A stretch of 64,000 nt of DNA, from the NCBI GenBank assembly GCA_052390275.1, contig JBQTHD010000002.1, positions 1-64,000 of the forward strand, written 5' to 3'. Below the pieces are notes generated by a model. It worked only from the letters and a program-made list of their open reading frames with translations. It had not been told where the DNA came from and searched no databases. This DNA is from JBQTHD01 sp052390275. GTDB lineage: Bacteria; Actinomycetota; Acidimicrobiia; Acidimicrobiales; AC-14. Positions 27,966 to 37,857 of the stretch are shown piece by piece; within the stretch, counting starts at the first letter, position 1, and each line of letters begins with the position of its first letter. The position numbers and the translations under genes are program-made.

Positions 27966-28633
27966 CACTCATGAGGTTCGTTGCCCGGACCACGGGGTGG
28001 GCTCGCCAGACGCAGCTTGCCGAATGGGGCTCTTTCCGGCGGGGACTTCCGCGCTCGACCCGGGGTCGCAGCCAGCGGGGGACCACGCTGGTGGAGATCC
28101 TGGCGGCCACCGTCATCATCGGGATCATCGCCTACGCCCTGACGGAGTCTTTGGTGTCTGGCCTGACCAACAGCGGGGACTCCACCGAGCGGGTGGGCGG
28201 CTCGATCGACCGCCAACGGGTGGCCTCCGCCTTCGTCCCCGACGCGCAGAGCGCCAAGGCATGGGACGCCACGGCCACGGGGGTTGCCGGCCCATGCGGG
28301 GCTGACTTGAATCCCGATCAGATGGTCATGAATCTGCGGTGGTCCGACGCCGCCACGGGGTTGTCGTCCCGAGTGGCCACGTACTTCGTGGAGGACGGCG
28401 AGTTGTTCCGCCGCTTCTGTGAGGGCGCACCCGATGATCCCGCATCCGATGATCCCGTGGCTCCCGGTAGCGAGAAGCTGGCCGAACTGGGCGACGGGTG
28501 GGAGACGATGGTGGCGGAGCCCGTCCCCGGCGACCTCGCATTGCGCCTGTGTCCAGCGGCTTGCCCGAACGTGGCGGAGGACGTACCCCGGCCGGGGTAC
28601 GAGGTCCGGGTACAGAGGCGGGTGACGCCATGA
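27962..28633 (+). CDS. minor type IV prepilin
   Basis: This protein of 223 residues starts GTG, overlapping the previous stop (GTGA). After a long basic leader of about 40 residues comes G/TTLVEILAATVIIGIIAY, a prepilin cleavage site with Thr replacing the usual Phe at position 1 and Glu at 5. The globular part has four Cys residues. It overlaps the next gene by four bases (ATGA). Confidence 0.85.
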   Translation: MTLMRFVARTTGWARQTQLAEWGSFRRGLPRSTRGRSQRGTTLVEILAATVIIGIIAYALTESLVSGLTNSGDSTERVGGSIDRQRVASAFVPDAQSAKAWDATATGVAGPCGADLNPDQMVMNLRWSDAATGLSSRVATYFVEDGELFRRFCEGAPDDPASDDPVAPGSEKLAELGDGWETMVAEPVPGDLALRLCPAACPNVAEDVPRPGYEVRVQRRVTP

Positions 28634-31600
28634 GGCAATGGTTCGGCGGGGCCGGTGCCACTCGGGGCCGGGCCACCGAAAGGGCGCGGGCCGTCGCCGG
28701 ATTCCGCCCCGCCCGTCTGGTGGCTGCCCACCGGAAAGCTCGGGCGGCGGGGCAGGAGGGCAGTGCTTTGGTGCTGGCCCTGGTCTTCGTCACCGTTGTC
28801 AGCCTGCTTATAGCCGGCACCCTGACGCTCTCGGGGGCCGGGATTCGCTTCGGCGACCAGATCGCCCAGAGCCGCACCAACCTGTTCGCCGCCGATTCCG
28901 CCATCCAGACAGCCATCGCCGCCACCACTCAGACGGTGGCCACCGGGGCCGTCGTCTGCCCCCCCCTCGACGGGGTGGCCTGTAGCCCACCGCCGGCCGA
29001 GGGCCCGGTGACCCCCACCGGCGGCCCGGCCATCGTGGCCTTTGGCACCCACCCTGATGAAGGGCTTGAACAGGTTGACCCGGGTGGCCTGCTTCGGGTG
29101 GGGGGCGACATCATTTCCAACTCAAAGGTTGAGGCCCTGGTCGCGCCCAAAGGCATCGACGTCGACACCCAGGCGTCGGTGACGGCCCGGGGTGCCTGCA
29201 CCGGCAACCTGGTCACCTCCGACCGGCGCTGTGCGGGTGATCCGGATGCCCCCACCGTCGACCAGGCGGTGCCGGCATTCGCTGCCGATCTCAGCCCGGC
29301 CGCCGCCCCCGGCCCACCCCAAACTGTGCCGGGTTGCGCCCCGGTCATGACCCTGGCACCTGGCTACTACGACGATGCCGAAGCTCTCAAGGCCCTGACC
29401 GACGGCCGCCCCGGGTGCACCAACCCAAGGATTTTGCACCTCCCGCCCGGGTCCTACTACTTCGACCTCAACCACGGCGCCCCGGCCAGCGCCGCCTGCA
29501 CCGGGAACCCGGCGCCAGAGTGCACGTGGACCATAGACGACCCCGACCTGACGATCGTGGGCGGCCACCCCCGGGGGTGGGACCCGGTGACGGTGACGCC
29601 CACCACTCTTCCGGACAACCCGTGCCGCACGGCGTCGGACCCGACGCCCAACGAGGGCGTTCAACTGATCTTCGGCGGCCAGAGCCGCCTGGACCACCAT
29701 GCCGGCAGGGTCAAGATCTGCGGTCGGGGGGGGGTTGAACGCATCGCCGCGTTCGGCCTGCGGCCCGAGTCGGTCCCTGCGCCGCCTAATGACGGGGCGG
29801 TCCCGGGGATCCAGGGCAGCGTGGCCGCCAACAGCGGATTCGTCTTCCAGGACAACGCCGTCGCCATCGACAACAACCCGGCCACGGCCACCCTGGCCCT
29901 GGTCGGGGCTCAGGCCTCGCTGACCCTCGCCGGCTTCCCCAACACCGGTATCCCCGCCGGGTCGCAGATCCTGGGTGCCACCATCCGGGTTCACCACTGG
30001 AACAGCGAAGCGAACGTCCTCGATCCCAAACTCACCGTTTCGGTGGGCGGGACGCCGGTGGGCCCGGCCACCGAGTTGAGCGAGACCTGCATCGATTCAA
30101 CCTGTCCCGAGGCGTCGGTGAGTGTGGGTAGCCTCACCCGGGCCCAGATCTCCACCATCGAGGCCCGCTTCGACGTCATGCGAACCGGCGGCCCTGATGC
30201 CCAATCGGCCGCCCTGGACGGGATCGTGCTGGACGTCACCTACCGGCCACCCGCCTATGAGGCCCTGGGCGGTTGCCACGCGGTGATCCCCTACGGAGCG
30301 CCGCAGTCCTGCGCGGTGCTGAAGAGTTCCGCCAGCAAGGATTTGTCCATCGAGGGCAAGGTCTTCGCTCCCACCGGGGTGGTGGACCTGGGCGGCACCG
30401 AAGTGGCAGGACCGGTCGTCAGCGGCAGCATCCTGGTTCGTACGCTCACGCTCTCCCTGGCCCCTAAGGACACCTACACCGGCCCGGCTCTGGGCTCGGA
30501 TGCCGGGTTCGGCGCCGGCCTGGGTCAGGCCCTGCTGGCGCTCGGCACCGACGCCGACGACGGAATCGTCCGCCGGGGTTCGGCCGCACTCGATATCGGG
30601 GGGGACGTCTTCTCCCACGCCGGTATCGACAGAGCCGGCGGCCCCCTGGCCGTCGACGGGCGCGTGGCGGCGGTGGGGACTTGCGCGGGCGTAACCAGCA
30701 CCGAACGACCGCTGGTCTGTTCCGGTCAGCCCTCCGGCCCGGCGGAGGCATCCTCGGCTCCCGACCCGGCCTTTGTGCCGCCCGCATTCCCTCCGGGGGC
30801 CGACCCGGTCGTCCCTCCTTGTGGCCCGACCACCGACGCGCTCACCCTGGCGCCCGGGATCTACCGGGATCTTTCCTCCCTGGAGACCCTGACGACCGGG
30901 CCTGGCTGTGGAGCGCGAGTCATCCATTTCACGCCGGGCACGTATTCGTTCGAGTTTGGAACCGGCGACCCGTTCACTCCTTGCACAGGGACAACGTGCG
31001 TTTGGGACGTGGACCGGGATGTGGCCCTGGTCGCCGGTGTCCCAACCTGGTCTGCTGATCCCCCCGACCCGGTGCCGTTCCCCGGGGGCTGCAAGACGGG
31101 GGATTCCGCCGGGGCGTCGCTGGTGTTCGGCGGCGAGAGTCGGTTGAACCTGACCGCCGGGAGCTTGGAGGTCTGTGCCGGGGTGGGCGACCAGGCCGAC
31201 GACCGGCCCTTGGCTATTTTTGGGCAACGGCCCTTGGGAGGGGCCGACGAAGTGGTGACGGTCGGCCTTGCGACAGAGCCGACCGTCGGGGATTTCGCGC
31301 CCCGGGCCAACTCCCACCGCATCGGTGACGGCCTGGCCCAGTCCAACATTGACGCCCTGGGTGGCTCCGCTTCGGTGACCCTGGCCGGCTTCGCCCCCGT
31401 CCCGGCGGTGGAATCCACCCTGGTGAGCTTGGAGTTGAAGGTGGCCCACCGGGAAGATCAGGGCTCAGGCCTGACTACGGACGACTTCACCTTGGCGGCC
31501 CTGGCCCCCGGACCGGGCAGCCCGACCCTTACCCTGAACCCCACCTCGCCGCCCATCTGCGGTGGACCCAGCCTGTGCACCGACACCCTGGCGGTAAGCG

Positions 31601-32091
31601 GGGTGGACATCGATGACCTCGGCGACCTGGCAGTCACCTACACCGCCAGCCGGGGGGAGGGGGCCAACCAGGCCTTCCTGGATGGGATGGAGTTGAAGGT
31701 CACCTATATCCCACCGTCGTTTACTCCCCAAAGCGGCTGCGCAGTGACAACAGGGTTTGAATGCCCGATCCTCAAGGCGTCGGGTACAGCCGGGGTGGCC
31801 ATCCACGGAATCGTCTACGCCCCGGCCGGGTCGGTGGACGTGGATGTCACCGGCGTGCGGGGGCCGGTGTTCAACCGGGAGGTGGTGGCCCGGGCCATCG
31901 GCCTGGGGGCGGAACGAGACCCTTCCTTTGACGGCCCAGTGGTCGGTTCCTCGGCTGGGACCGGGTCTTTACCGGGCTATCTGTTCACCTATCGGGACGA
32001 CGTGCGGCCCCGGCTGCGGGCTCGGGTGAGCTTCCCGGCCAGTGGGCCGCCGACAATCCATGCTTGGGACAACTTTCCCGACGATGATTAG
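28630..32091 (+). CDS. large PilX-like pilus surface protein with two homologous modules
   Basis: This protein of 1153 residues starts at an ATG overlapping the minor pilin stop. A basic leader precedes a single hydrophobic helix in a PilX_N-like context (GSALVLALVFVTVVSLLIAG), which lacks the Glu5 of true pilins. The remainder is extracellular and consists of two similar modules of about 500 residues, each with LTLAPG-Y/I-Y, an FGG-x-SRL segment, a SxTLAGF segment, and a KVTY/DVTY ending. There are many Cys pairs. It is far larger than usual PilX proteins (about 200 residues) and may be an adhesin carried at the pilus tip. That role is inferred. Confidence 0.82.
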   Translation: MRQWFGGAGATRGRATERARAVAGFRPARLVAAHRKARAAGQEGSALVLALVFVTVVSLLIAGTLTLSGAGIRFGDQIAQSRTNLFAADSAIQTAIAATTQTVATGAVVCPPLDGVACSPPPAEGPVTPTGGPAIVAFGTHPDEGLEQVDPGGLLRVGGDIISNSKVEALVAPKGIDVDTQASVTARGACTGNLVTSDRRCAGDPDAPTVDQAVPAFAADLSPAAAPGPPQTVPGCAPVMTLAPGYYDDAEALKALTDGRPGCTNPRILHLPPGSYYFDLNHGAPASAACTGNPAPECTWTIDDPDLTIVGGHPRGWDPVTVTPTTLPDNPCRTASDPTPNEGVQLIFGGQSRLDHHAGRVKICGRGGVERIAAFGLRPESVPAPPNDGAVPGIQGSVAANSGFVFQDNAVAIDNNPATATLALVGAQASLTLAGFPNTGIPAGSQILGATIRVHHWNSEANVLDPKLTVSVGGTPVGPATELSETCIDSTCPEASVSVGSLTRAQISTIEARFDVMRTGGPDAQSAALDGIVLDVTYRPPAYEALGGCHAVIPYGAPQSCAVLKSSASKDLSIEGKVFAPTGVVDLGGTEVAGPVVSGSILVRTLTLSLAPKDTYTGPALGSDAGFGAGLGQALLALGTDADDGIVRRGSAALDIGGDVFSHAGIDRAGGPLAVDGRVAAVGTCAGVTSTERPLVCSGQPSGPAEASSAPDPAFVPPAFPPGADPVVPPCGPTTDALTLAPGIYRDLSSLETLTTGPGCGARVIHFTPGTYSFEFGTGDPFTPCTGTTCVWDVDRDVALVAGVPTWSADPPDPVPFPGGCKTGDSAGASLVFGGESRLNLTAGSLEVCAGVGDQADDRPLAIFGQRPLGGADEVVTVGLATEPTVGDFAPRANSHRIGDGLAQSNIDALGGSASVTLAGFAPVPAVESTLVSLELKVAHREDQGSGLTTDDFTLAALAPGPGSPTLTLNPTSPPICGGPSLCTDTLAVSGVDIDDLGDLAVTYTASRGEGANQAFLDGMELKVTYIPPSFTPQSGCAVTTGFECPILKASGTAGVAIHGIVYAPAGSVDVDVTGVRGPVFNREVVARAIGLGAERDPSFDGPVVGSSAGTGSLPGYLFTYRDDVRPRLRARVSFPASGPPTIHAWDNFPDDD

Positions 32092-32213
32092 CAGTGCGTA
32101 TCCGATTGCAGAGCCGGTGGGCCGCCGCCCCGCCGGCAGATTCGCCGGCTAGCGCCGGTCAGCAGAGCCGGTTGCGGTTCAACACCGGGCCGACCCGAAC
32201 GAAAGGAAGAGCT

Positions 32214-32804
32214 ATGAACCGGGAACTTCCCGAGATACAAGCTCCACCCGAACTCCGACCCCAGTCGGGTTTCACCCTCATTGAACTCCTGGTCGTGATC
32301 GTCATCCTCGGAATCGTCTCTGCCGTAGCCGTCTTCTCGGTCAGCGGCGTCGGAAGGGGAGAGTCGGCGTCTTGCAAGGTGGACGCCCGCACTCTCGATG
32401 CCGCTCAAGCCGCAGCGTTCGCACAGACAAGGGAAACTGGGGGAACCGGTCGCTACACCGACGAGGACGGTCTGCTGGCGGGCGATTTTCTCACCGAGCC
32501 TTCACCACTTCATGACATCGTGCTGTCTGATGGCGGTGTCGCGGTCGCGGACACACCAGGCGTCGATACGGGAGACGAGTACTTCATCATTCTCAGCCCC
32601 GGGGACAAGCAGGAGCAATGCATTCCGACGCGCGCGAACTTGGACGCTACTTCGGTAGCGGTTCAGGAAGCAGAATGCACGCTTCCAGAGGACTTCTCGG
32701 CTGCGTACCCCGACGAGGTCGCCACGCCTTTGGCTACGAGCGACTTCGCGCTCATCCGGATCTGCAAGAACGCCACCGATGGCGACGACCGATACCCCTA
32801 CTGA
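32214..32804 (+). CDS. major type IV pilin (PilA-like)
   Basis: This protein of 196 residues is preceded by a good ribosome-binding site (aaaggaaga). An 18-residue leader ends in Ser-Gly, then the mature N-terminus FTLIELLVVIVILGIVSAVA with Glu5. The globular region has Cys pairs near the middle and C-terminus. Own spacer, ribosome-binding site and following strong terminator suggest it is expressed at a higher level than the minor pilins. The N-terminal 100 residues are paralogous to the pilin part of the pilin-SBP fusion encoded next to it. Confidence 0.93.
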   Translation: MNRELPEIQAPPELRPQSGFTLIELLVVIVILGIVSAVAVFSVSGVGRGESASCKVDARTLDAAQAAAFAQTRETGGTGRYTDEDGLLAGDFLTEPSPLHDIVLSDGGVAVADTPGVDTGDEYFIILSPGDKQEQCIPTRANLDATSVAVQEAECTLPEDFSAAYPDEVATPLATSDFALIRICKNATDGDDRYPY

Positions 32805-32820
32805 TTCACCGCAGTACCTC

Positions 32821-32866
32821 CACCTCGGCACCCGCCTGGGCTTGACCCCAGGCGGGTGCCGAGGTG
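32821..32866. terminator. bidirectional hairpin terminator
   Basis: Perfect 20-bp inverted repeat (cacctcggcacccgcctggg and its complement) around a 6-base loop lies 17 bases after the major pilin stop and between convergent genes. It can serve both strands. Confidence 0.88.
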
Positions 32867-33091
32867 ACAGGAAGAAGGCTCATTCCCGCTGCTGGCGCTC
32901 GTAGCGGATCGCATCGACGATGTCGTCGATGCTCACGCTGCGCTCGGGGCTCACGCTGCGATGGGGGTTCTGATTCGCTCCGCCTGGGTCCGGGTTGGTC
33001 GCCGCTGGCAGCGGTTCTTGGGCTGGGCGGCTCGAACCTGCCGGGGGCGGGTAGTGACGCCGCCACGGCCACCAGGGGCGTCGGCGGACCA
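32867..33091. other. spacer between convergent genes
   Basis: About 225 bp between the terminator and the stop of the pilin-SBP fusion. It is G+C-rich and contains no reading frame with coding character that could be recognised. Confidence 0.4.
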
Positions 33092-35203
33092 TCACTCGGC
33101 GGCGGCGGGGCGGCAGTAGGCGGCTTCGGCGAAGAGGCCGGTGTTGAAGTGGTTGAAGCCGGTGCAGGCTCCCCGGTGGGCCCGGGTGTTGCGGGTCTCG
33201 GCCAGCCACACATAGGGCAGGTCGTTGACGGCCGCCTGTTGGATCTCGGCGTAGGCGGCGGTGGCCGCGGCCGGGGTGGCGGCTTGGGCCGCGGTGTCCC
33301 ACAGGGCGTCCATGGCCGGGTTGGCGTAGCCCGAGGCGTTGGAAAAGGGCACCGAGCTGACCAGGTCGCTGCGATACTGGCGGCGCACGCCCACCTGGGC
33401 GTCGTCGCCGTGGCAGTAGGTGACCAGGGCCAGGTCAAAGTCCCGCCGGGTGAACACCCCGCCCAGATAGTCGGTGTCCACCGGTTCGATGTCCACCCCC
33501 AACTCCGAGAGTTGGTCGGCCAGGGCCTCGGCGTAGGCCGCCTGGTAGGCGTTCTGGGCGTGGCGCAGCACCAGGGTCAATTCGGTCCCATCCGCCACGC
33601 CCGCCACCCCCAGGGCCACGCGGGGGGCGGGAGCCGGGTCCTCGGCTATCCACCCCGCCGCGTTCAGCAGGTCCCCGGCCGCGGCCCGGTTGAACTCGGG
33701 CAGATCGACGTCGGGGTCGTGCTGGCCCTCCAACGCCGACGAGATCGGGGCGACTGCCACCCGGCCGGTGTTGCGGTCGATCTCGCTGTAGGCCAGGGCC
33801 CGGTCGAAACCCTGGGCCAGGGCCAGACGCACACTGTGCCCCGGGGACCCGACGCCACCGCCGAGCCAGGGATGAGGTGCCGGCGTCCCGCCGGTGTGGG
33901 CGGCCACGTCACCCACTGCGGTGAGGTTGAAGGCCAGGGTGCTCATGCAGTTGGCCCCCGAGGAGGTGCGGGGGGCGGAGAAGGTGCGCAAGGTCGTGTC
34001 GTCGACCACCCCGGCAACGTCCGCCGGGGCCACCCCGGCCAACCAGCCAATGGTCCCGGCCCGCAGGGCCTCCACCTCGGCCGAGGTCGGGCCCTCCTCG
34101 GCCGAGTCCGACAGGCGGGTGACCCGCTTGGTCAGGCCGTCCAGGTAGGGCAACCCGGCCCGGAAGTAGGCCGGGTTGCGGACGCTGCGGATCTCGGTGG
34201 CCGACGCGGATTCGAAGCGGAAGGGCCCGCTGCCCACCGGGGAGCGGTTGGCGGCACAGCCGGCCACGGTGGCCACACCAAGGCCACAGGGCTCGTAGAC
34301 GTGGCGGGGCAGGATGGGGGCTTCGGTGACGTTGAGGCGCCGCAGGAGGTTGGCGGGCGGATAGTCGAAGTTGAGGTCCACGGTGGTGGCGTCGATGACC
34401 TCCACCGAGGCGGCGGGAATGGTGGCCCCGTCCCCGCTGCCGGTCACTCCCAGGGCCGGGCCCAGGGCCGAGGCGGTGCGGCTGTGGTAGCGGACGAGAA
34501 CCTCTTCAAAGGTGTACTCCACGTCGGCGGCGGTCACCGGCCGGCGGGTGCCCGACGGGTCGTCGTCGTGCCAGAAGGCCCCGGCCCGAAGGTTGAACCG
34601 GGCCTTCTGCCCGCCCCCGGCCAGGTCGGTGAACACCCAGGACTCCGCCAGTTCCCCCACCGGTTCCCCGGTGGCATCGAAGCCGACCAGGCCGCTGAAC
34701 ATGTCCTCGCTGTTGGCGTGAACGGCCCCGTCGGTGGTCACCGCCGGGTTCAGCAACCCCGAGGTCGGGCCGGGAATGGCCACGATCAAGGTGCCCCCCT
34801 CCACCGGCGAGGCCGGAGGGCTGCACTCGGTTCCGGCTTGGCAGACGATGGCGTAGCGGCCGTTGGGGGAAAAAGGACCCAGTTCGATGTCGTGGATGGA
34901 CGACTCCTCCGACAAGAACCCGGCCCGGACCAGGTCGGCCTCGGCTGCATATTCGCCCTTGGTGGCGAAATGGGACTCCTCGGCGGTGCGCAGGATGTCG
35001 GCATCGGTCCGGCGGGCGGCGTCGGCCCCCTTGTCCCCGGTACCCGACACCGAGAAGACCACGATGGCGGTGATCACGCCCAGGATGACGATGACCACCA
35101 GCAACTCGATAAGGGTGAATCCGCCGTGCGGCCGGGGCCCGATGTGGTGTCGGAGCCGGTCTCGAGAGGACGTGATGAGCGAAGAAAGCAACCGTGTATT
35201 CAT
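33092..35203 (-). CDS. type IV pilin fused to ABC-type solute-binding protein (SBP_bac_5)
   Basis: A single uninterrupted frame encodes 703 residues from ATG 35203 (a GTG at 35218 is possible). Residues 1-28 are a basic leader ending Gly-Gly. FTLIELLVVIVILGVITAIV follows as the pilin helix with Glu5, and the pilin globular part runs to about residue 125. From about residue 137 the protein is a complete peptide-type solute-binding domain: GGTLIVAIPG, ELAESWVFTD, RPVTAADVEYTFEEVL, SPVGSGPFRFES, VRLALAQGFDRALAY and DLPYVWLAE. Such proteins normally deliver peptides or nickel to ABC permeases. No permease genes are nearby. The pilin part resembles the adjacent major pilin, so the fusion probably arose by duplication. 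Confidence 0.93.
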   Translation of the reverse strand: MNTRLLSSLITSSRDRLRHHIGPRPHGGFTLIELLVVIVILGVITAIVVFSVSGTGDKGADAARRTDADILRTAEESHFATKGEYAAEADLVRAGFLSEESSIHDIELGPFSPNGRYAIVCQAGTECSPPASPVEGGTLIVAIPGPTSGLLNPAVTTDGAVHANSEDMFSGLVGFDATGEPVGELAESWVFTDLAGGGQKARFNLRAGAFWHDDDPSGTRRPVTAADVEYTFEEVLVRYHSRTASALGPALGVTGSGDGATIPAASVEVIDATTVDLNFDYPPANLLRRLNVTEAPILPRHVYEPCGLGVATVAGCAANRSPVGSGPFRFESASATEIRSVRNPAYFRAGLPYLDGLTKRVTRLSDSAEEGPTSAEVEALRAGTIGWLAGVAPADVAGVVDDTTLRTFSAPRTSSGANCMSTLAFNLTAVGDVAAHTGGTPAPHPWLGGGVGSPGHSVRLALAQGFDRALAYSEIDRNTGRVAVAPISSALEGQHDPDVDLPEFNRAAAGDLLNAAGWIAEDPAPAPRVALGVAGVADGTELTLVLRHAQNAYQAAYAEALADQLSELGVDIEPVDTDYLGGVFTRRDFDLALVTYCHGDDAQVGVRRQYRSDLVSSVPFSNASGYANPAMDALWDTAAQAATPAAATAAYAEIQQAAVNDLPYVWLAETRNTRAHRGACTGFNHFNTGLFAEAAYCRPAAAE

Positions 35204-35343
35204 CCCTGGTACCGACACTAACGGCCCCCAAGCCGAGCGGTCACGGCATCACTGGAGAAGATTCTTCTGGAAATCCTCAGGAATGCGCGCGAAGGTTGAC
35301 CTGCGTCTGATTGCTCGATCCAACCGAAATACCCCCAAATACA
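35204..35343. promoter_or_regulatory. divergent promoter region
   Basis: This 140-bp spacer between the pilin-SBP fusion (leftward) and the protease-RTX gene (rightward) is noticeably richer in A+T than its surroundings, which fits a promoter region. No defined hexamers or operator were identified. Confidence 0.4.
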
Positions 35344-37677
35344 ATGAACAATGCCCGCCCATCCTCTGCCGGACCCCGCCGGTCCGGATCTCCTGGCGCC
35401 GCCAGGACTTCGCGCGCCCGCCTTTTGATGCTGGCCGTGGCCTTGGTGGCCGCGGCGGTAACCGCCATTCGGGTCGGTTCTGGCGACGCCCAACCGGCGG
35501 CGTTGCCGCCTGCCACCCCGGATCTGGTGGCCCGCCAGGTCGACGCCGGGCGCCTGAGCGCCGAGGAGGGCTGGGTGCAGATCGCCCACGCCATCTTCGC
35601 TCCTGATCGCCTCGATCCCACCCTTCGCAGTGCCACCCCCTGGAGCGCCACCCACCTGATCCTGGAGTTGGACGCCGAGTTGCCCACCCTGTCCCCCCGG
35701 GCCCGGGAGCGGATTGCGTCCGTGCGGGTGGCGGCCGCCGACGGGGCGTCGCGGGCCTGTGAGTCCTTCAGCGGGGTGGCGGCCGACACTCGCCAGACCA
35801 GCAACTTCCACATCGACTTCCCGACGGCCATCGGCGGCGGCCTGAGCATCGAGGACTACACCACCGCCCTGGAGGCGGCCTACACCACCGAGGTCACCAC
35901 CTTCGGGTGGCCGGCCCCGGTGTTCAAGGGGGCGGCGGTGGCCCCGGCCATAGGCAACCGGATCCACGTGCGCCTGGAGCCTTTGGCCCAGGGCCTGTTG
36001 GGTTTCGCCTCGAGCAACGGGTCCCACGCCGGGGTGGTGGGCAACAACCCCAACACCTCCGACGTCACCGAGACCGAGGCCGACGCCGCCTGCCTGGTGC
36101 TCAACTCCGCCTACGGAACCAGCGGATCCCTCACCCCCCGCCAGTTTCTTCGCTCCACCGCCGCCCATGAGTTGAACCACGTCCTCCAGTTCGGCCTGGG
36201 GGCGCTTCGGGACAGTCGCCGGCCGGACTTCAGCTTCGTGGAGGGCCTCAGCGTTTACATGGAGGACGAGGTCTTCGACGATGCCAACGTGGGCGTCCCT
36301 CGGCCCTGGCCGCCGTTCTCCGAGGGCCTGGGCGAGTTGAACGACCAGCAGAGCCTGACCATCTACAACGTCTGGGTGGTGTTCCGGGCCATGCTCGAGC
36401 GCTACGGCACCACCACCGCCGGCGGGGGCCAGACCGTGGTCCGGGACTTCTGGCGGGCCATTGGCAAGGTGGGGGTTACCGGGGCCACCGGCGGGGGAGT
36501 CCAGTTCGACGCCCTGACCAGTGCTCTGACCGCTCGCAGCACCACCCTGGCCGACGCCCATCATTCCGCCGCGGTGGCCATCCGCTTCGGGCTGGCCTGC
36601 GGTGGCTCAGTGGCCTACCCCAACTGCCTGGAGGAGGGCGCGGCCTGGGCCCAGGCCAAGGGGCCCATCCCCATGGCGGCCACGGTGCCCTCGGTGGGGG
36701 CCGCCGCGGTCACCGGTTCGGTGAAGGACGACTACGGGATCAACTACGTGGCCCTGCCCACCGGCGCCTCCTACGACCTGACCATCCGCAACACTGCGGC
36801 CGGGGGTCGCCTGCGGGTCAGTGCCCTGTGCGGCAATGCCGCGACCCTGGGGGTCTTCCCCTTCTCCTCGACGGTGGCGGCGGGCGCCACGGGCACCTTG
36901 TCGGGCTTCGACGCCCGCACCTGCCAGTCCGCCACCGCCGTGGTGACCAACGAGGCCCAGAGTGCCCCCAACCCCACCTCGTCCACGGCTCGGGCCTACG
37001 AAGTGGTCACCGCGGCCGCTGGCGCGGCCCCGCCCACCACCGGGCCGACCGGGCCGGGCAACACCACCACCACCACCCCTCCCGGGGCCACGACCACCAC
37101 CACCGTCTGTGTCACCACCACCACGGCGGTGGCCACCCCCACGGGGGGCCCTGACCCCTGCCAGCCGGGCGGTGGGCAGGGCGGGGGCGGGGGTGAGTGC
37201 CACGGGGCCGACGTGACCATCCGGGGCACCGACGGCGACGACGTGTTGACCGGGACATCGAGGCGGGACGTCATCCACGGCGGCCGGGGTGACGATGTCA
37301 TCCGGGGCCTGGGTGGTGACGACATCCTCTGCGGAGGCCAGGGCAAGGACTTCCTCTCCGGGGGCGATGGCAAGGACCGTCTCTACGGCGGGTCGGGCAA
37401 GGACCTGCTCGTCGGCGGGGACGGCGACGACGACCTGCACGGCGGGGAGGAGAACGACCGTCTCCGGGGCGGCGGCGGCCGGGACAGCCTCTTCGGGGGC
37501 AATGGCAACGACCGGCTGGCCGGGGGAGCCGACGACGACACGCTCGCCGGGGAGAACGATTCCGACCGGCTGCTCGGCGGCCCGGGGCAGGACTCCTTCG
37601 CCGGCGGCGATGGTTCCGACCGGATCCTCGACGGCGCCACCGGCACTCGCGGCCTCGGCACCTTCGGTGAGGGGTAA
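35344..37677 (+). CDS. secreted zinc metalloprotease-like protein with RTX repeats
   Basis: ATG 35344 gives 777 residues with a signal peptide (LLMLAVALVAAAVTA). A zincin active site AAHELNHVLQFG (HELNH, residues 275-279) is followed by Glu300 in FVEGLSVYMEDE as a likely third zinc ligand. A Thr-rich linker (about residues 570-605) leads to about 150 residues of RTX Ca-binding nonapeptides (GGxGxDxLx type, for example GGSGKDLLVGGDGDDDLHGG). RTX repeats fold outside the cell when they bind calcium. The protease family could not be named. It lies directly beside the pilus cluster and before a second RTX gene. Confidence 0.85.
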   Translation: MNNARPSSAGPRRSGSPGAARTSRARLLMLAVALVAAAVTAIRVGSGDAQPAALPPATPDLVARQVDAGRLSAEEGWVQIAHAIFAPDRLDPTLRSATPWSATHLILELDAELPTLSPRARERIASVRVAAADGASRACESFSGVAADTRQTSNFHIDFPTAIGGGLSIEDYTTALEAAYTTEVTTFGWPAPVFKGAAVAPAIGNRIHVRLEPLAQGLLGFASSNGSHAGVVGNNPNTSDVTETEADAACLVLNSAYGTSGSLTPRQFLRSTAAHELNHVLQFGLGALRDSRRPDFSFVEGLSVYMEDEVFDDANVGVPRPWPPFSEGLGELNDQQSLTIYNVWVVFRAMLERYGTTTAGGGQTVVRDFWRAIGKVGVTGATGGGVQFDALTSALTARSTTLADAHHSAAVAIRFGLACGGSVAYPNCLEEGAAWAQAKGPIPMAATVPSVGAAAVTGSVKDDYGINYVALPTGASYDLTIRNTAAGGRLRVSALCGNAATLGVFPFSSTVAAGATGTLSGFDARTCQSATAVVTNEAQSAPNPTSSTARAYEVVTAAAGAAPPTTGPTGPGNTTTTTPPGATTTTTVCVTTTTAVATPTGGPDPCQPGGGQGGGGGECHGADVTIRGTDGDDVLTGTSRRDVIHGGRGDDVIRGLGGDDILCGGQGKDFLSGGDGKDRLYGGSGKDLLVGGDGDDDLHGGEENDRLRGGGGRDSLFGGNGNDRLAGGADDDTLAGENDSDRLLGGPGQDSFAGGDGSDRILDGATGTRGLGTFGEG

Positions 37678-37857
37678 GACTCGTGGGCGTGGTGCTTGCC
37701 GTCGGCGGTTGTCCGGTCGTCGTTCAGGCGGCCGGGGCGGATGTTTGGGAAGTGGCGGGCGAGGTAGTGGCGGGCGAGAAGTACGTGGTCGGCCGGGGTT
37801 CCCGGCGTCGCCCACCCGGCCGGGGTCCGGTCGGGTCGAAGCACTAGGAGACATGTC
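37678..37857. other. spacer between RTX genes
   Basis: About 180 bp without coding character. It ends with a clear ribosome-binding site (aggag, 37847 region) for the next gene. Confidence 0.4.

Noticed and set aside
37200..37660. RTX coding repeats as a DNA repeat element
   Set aside because: The periodicity is explained by Ca-binding nonapeptides, with synonymous variation showing protein-level selection.
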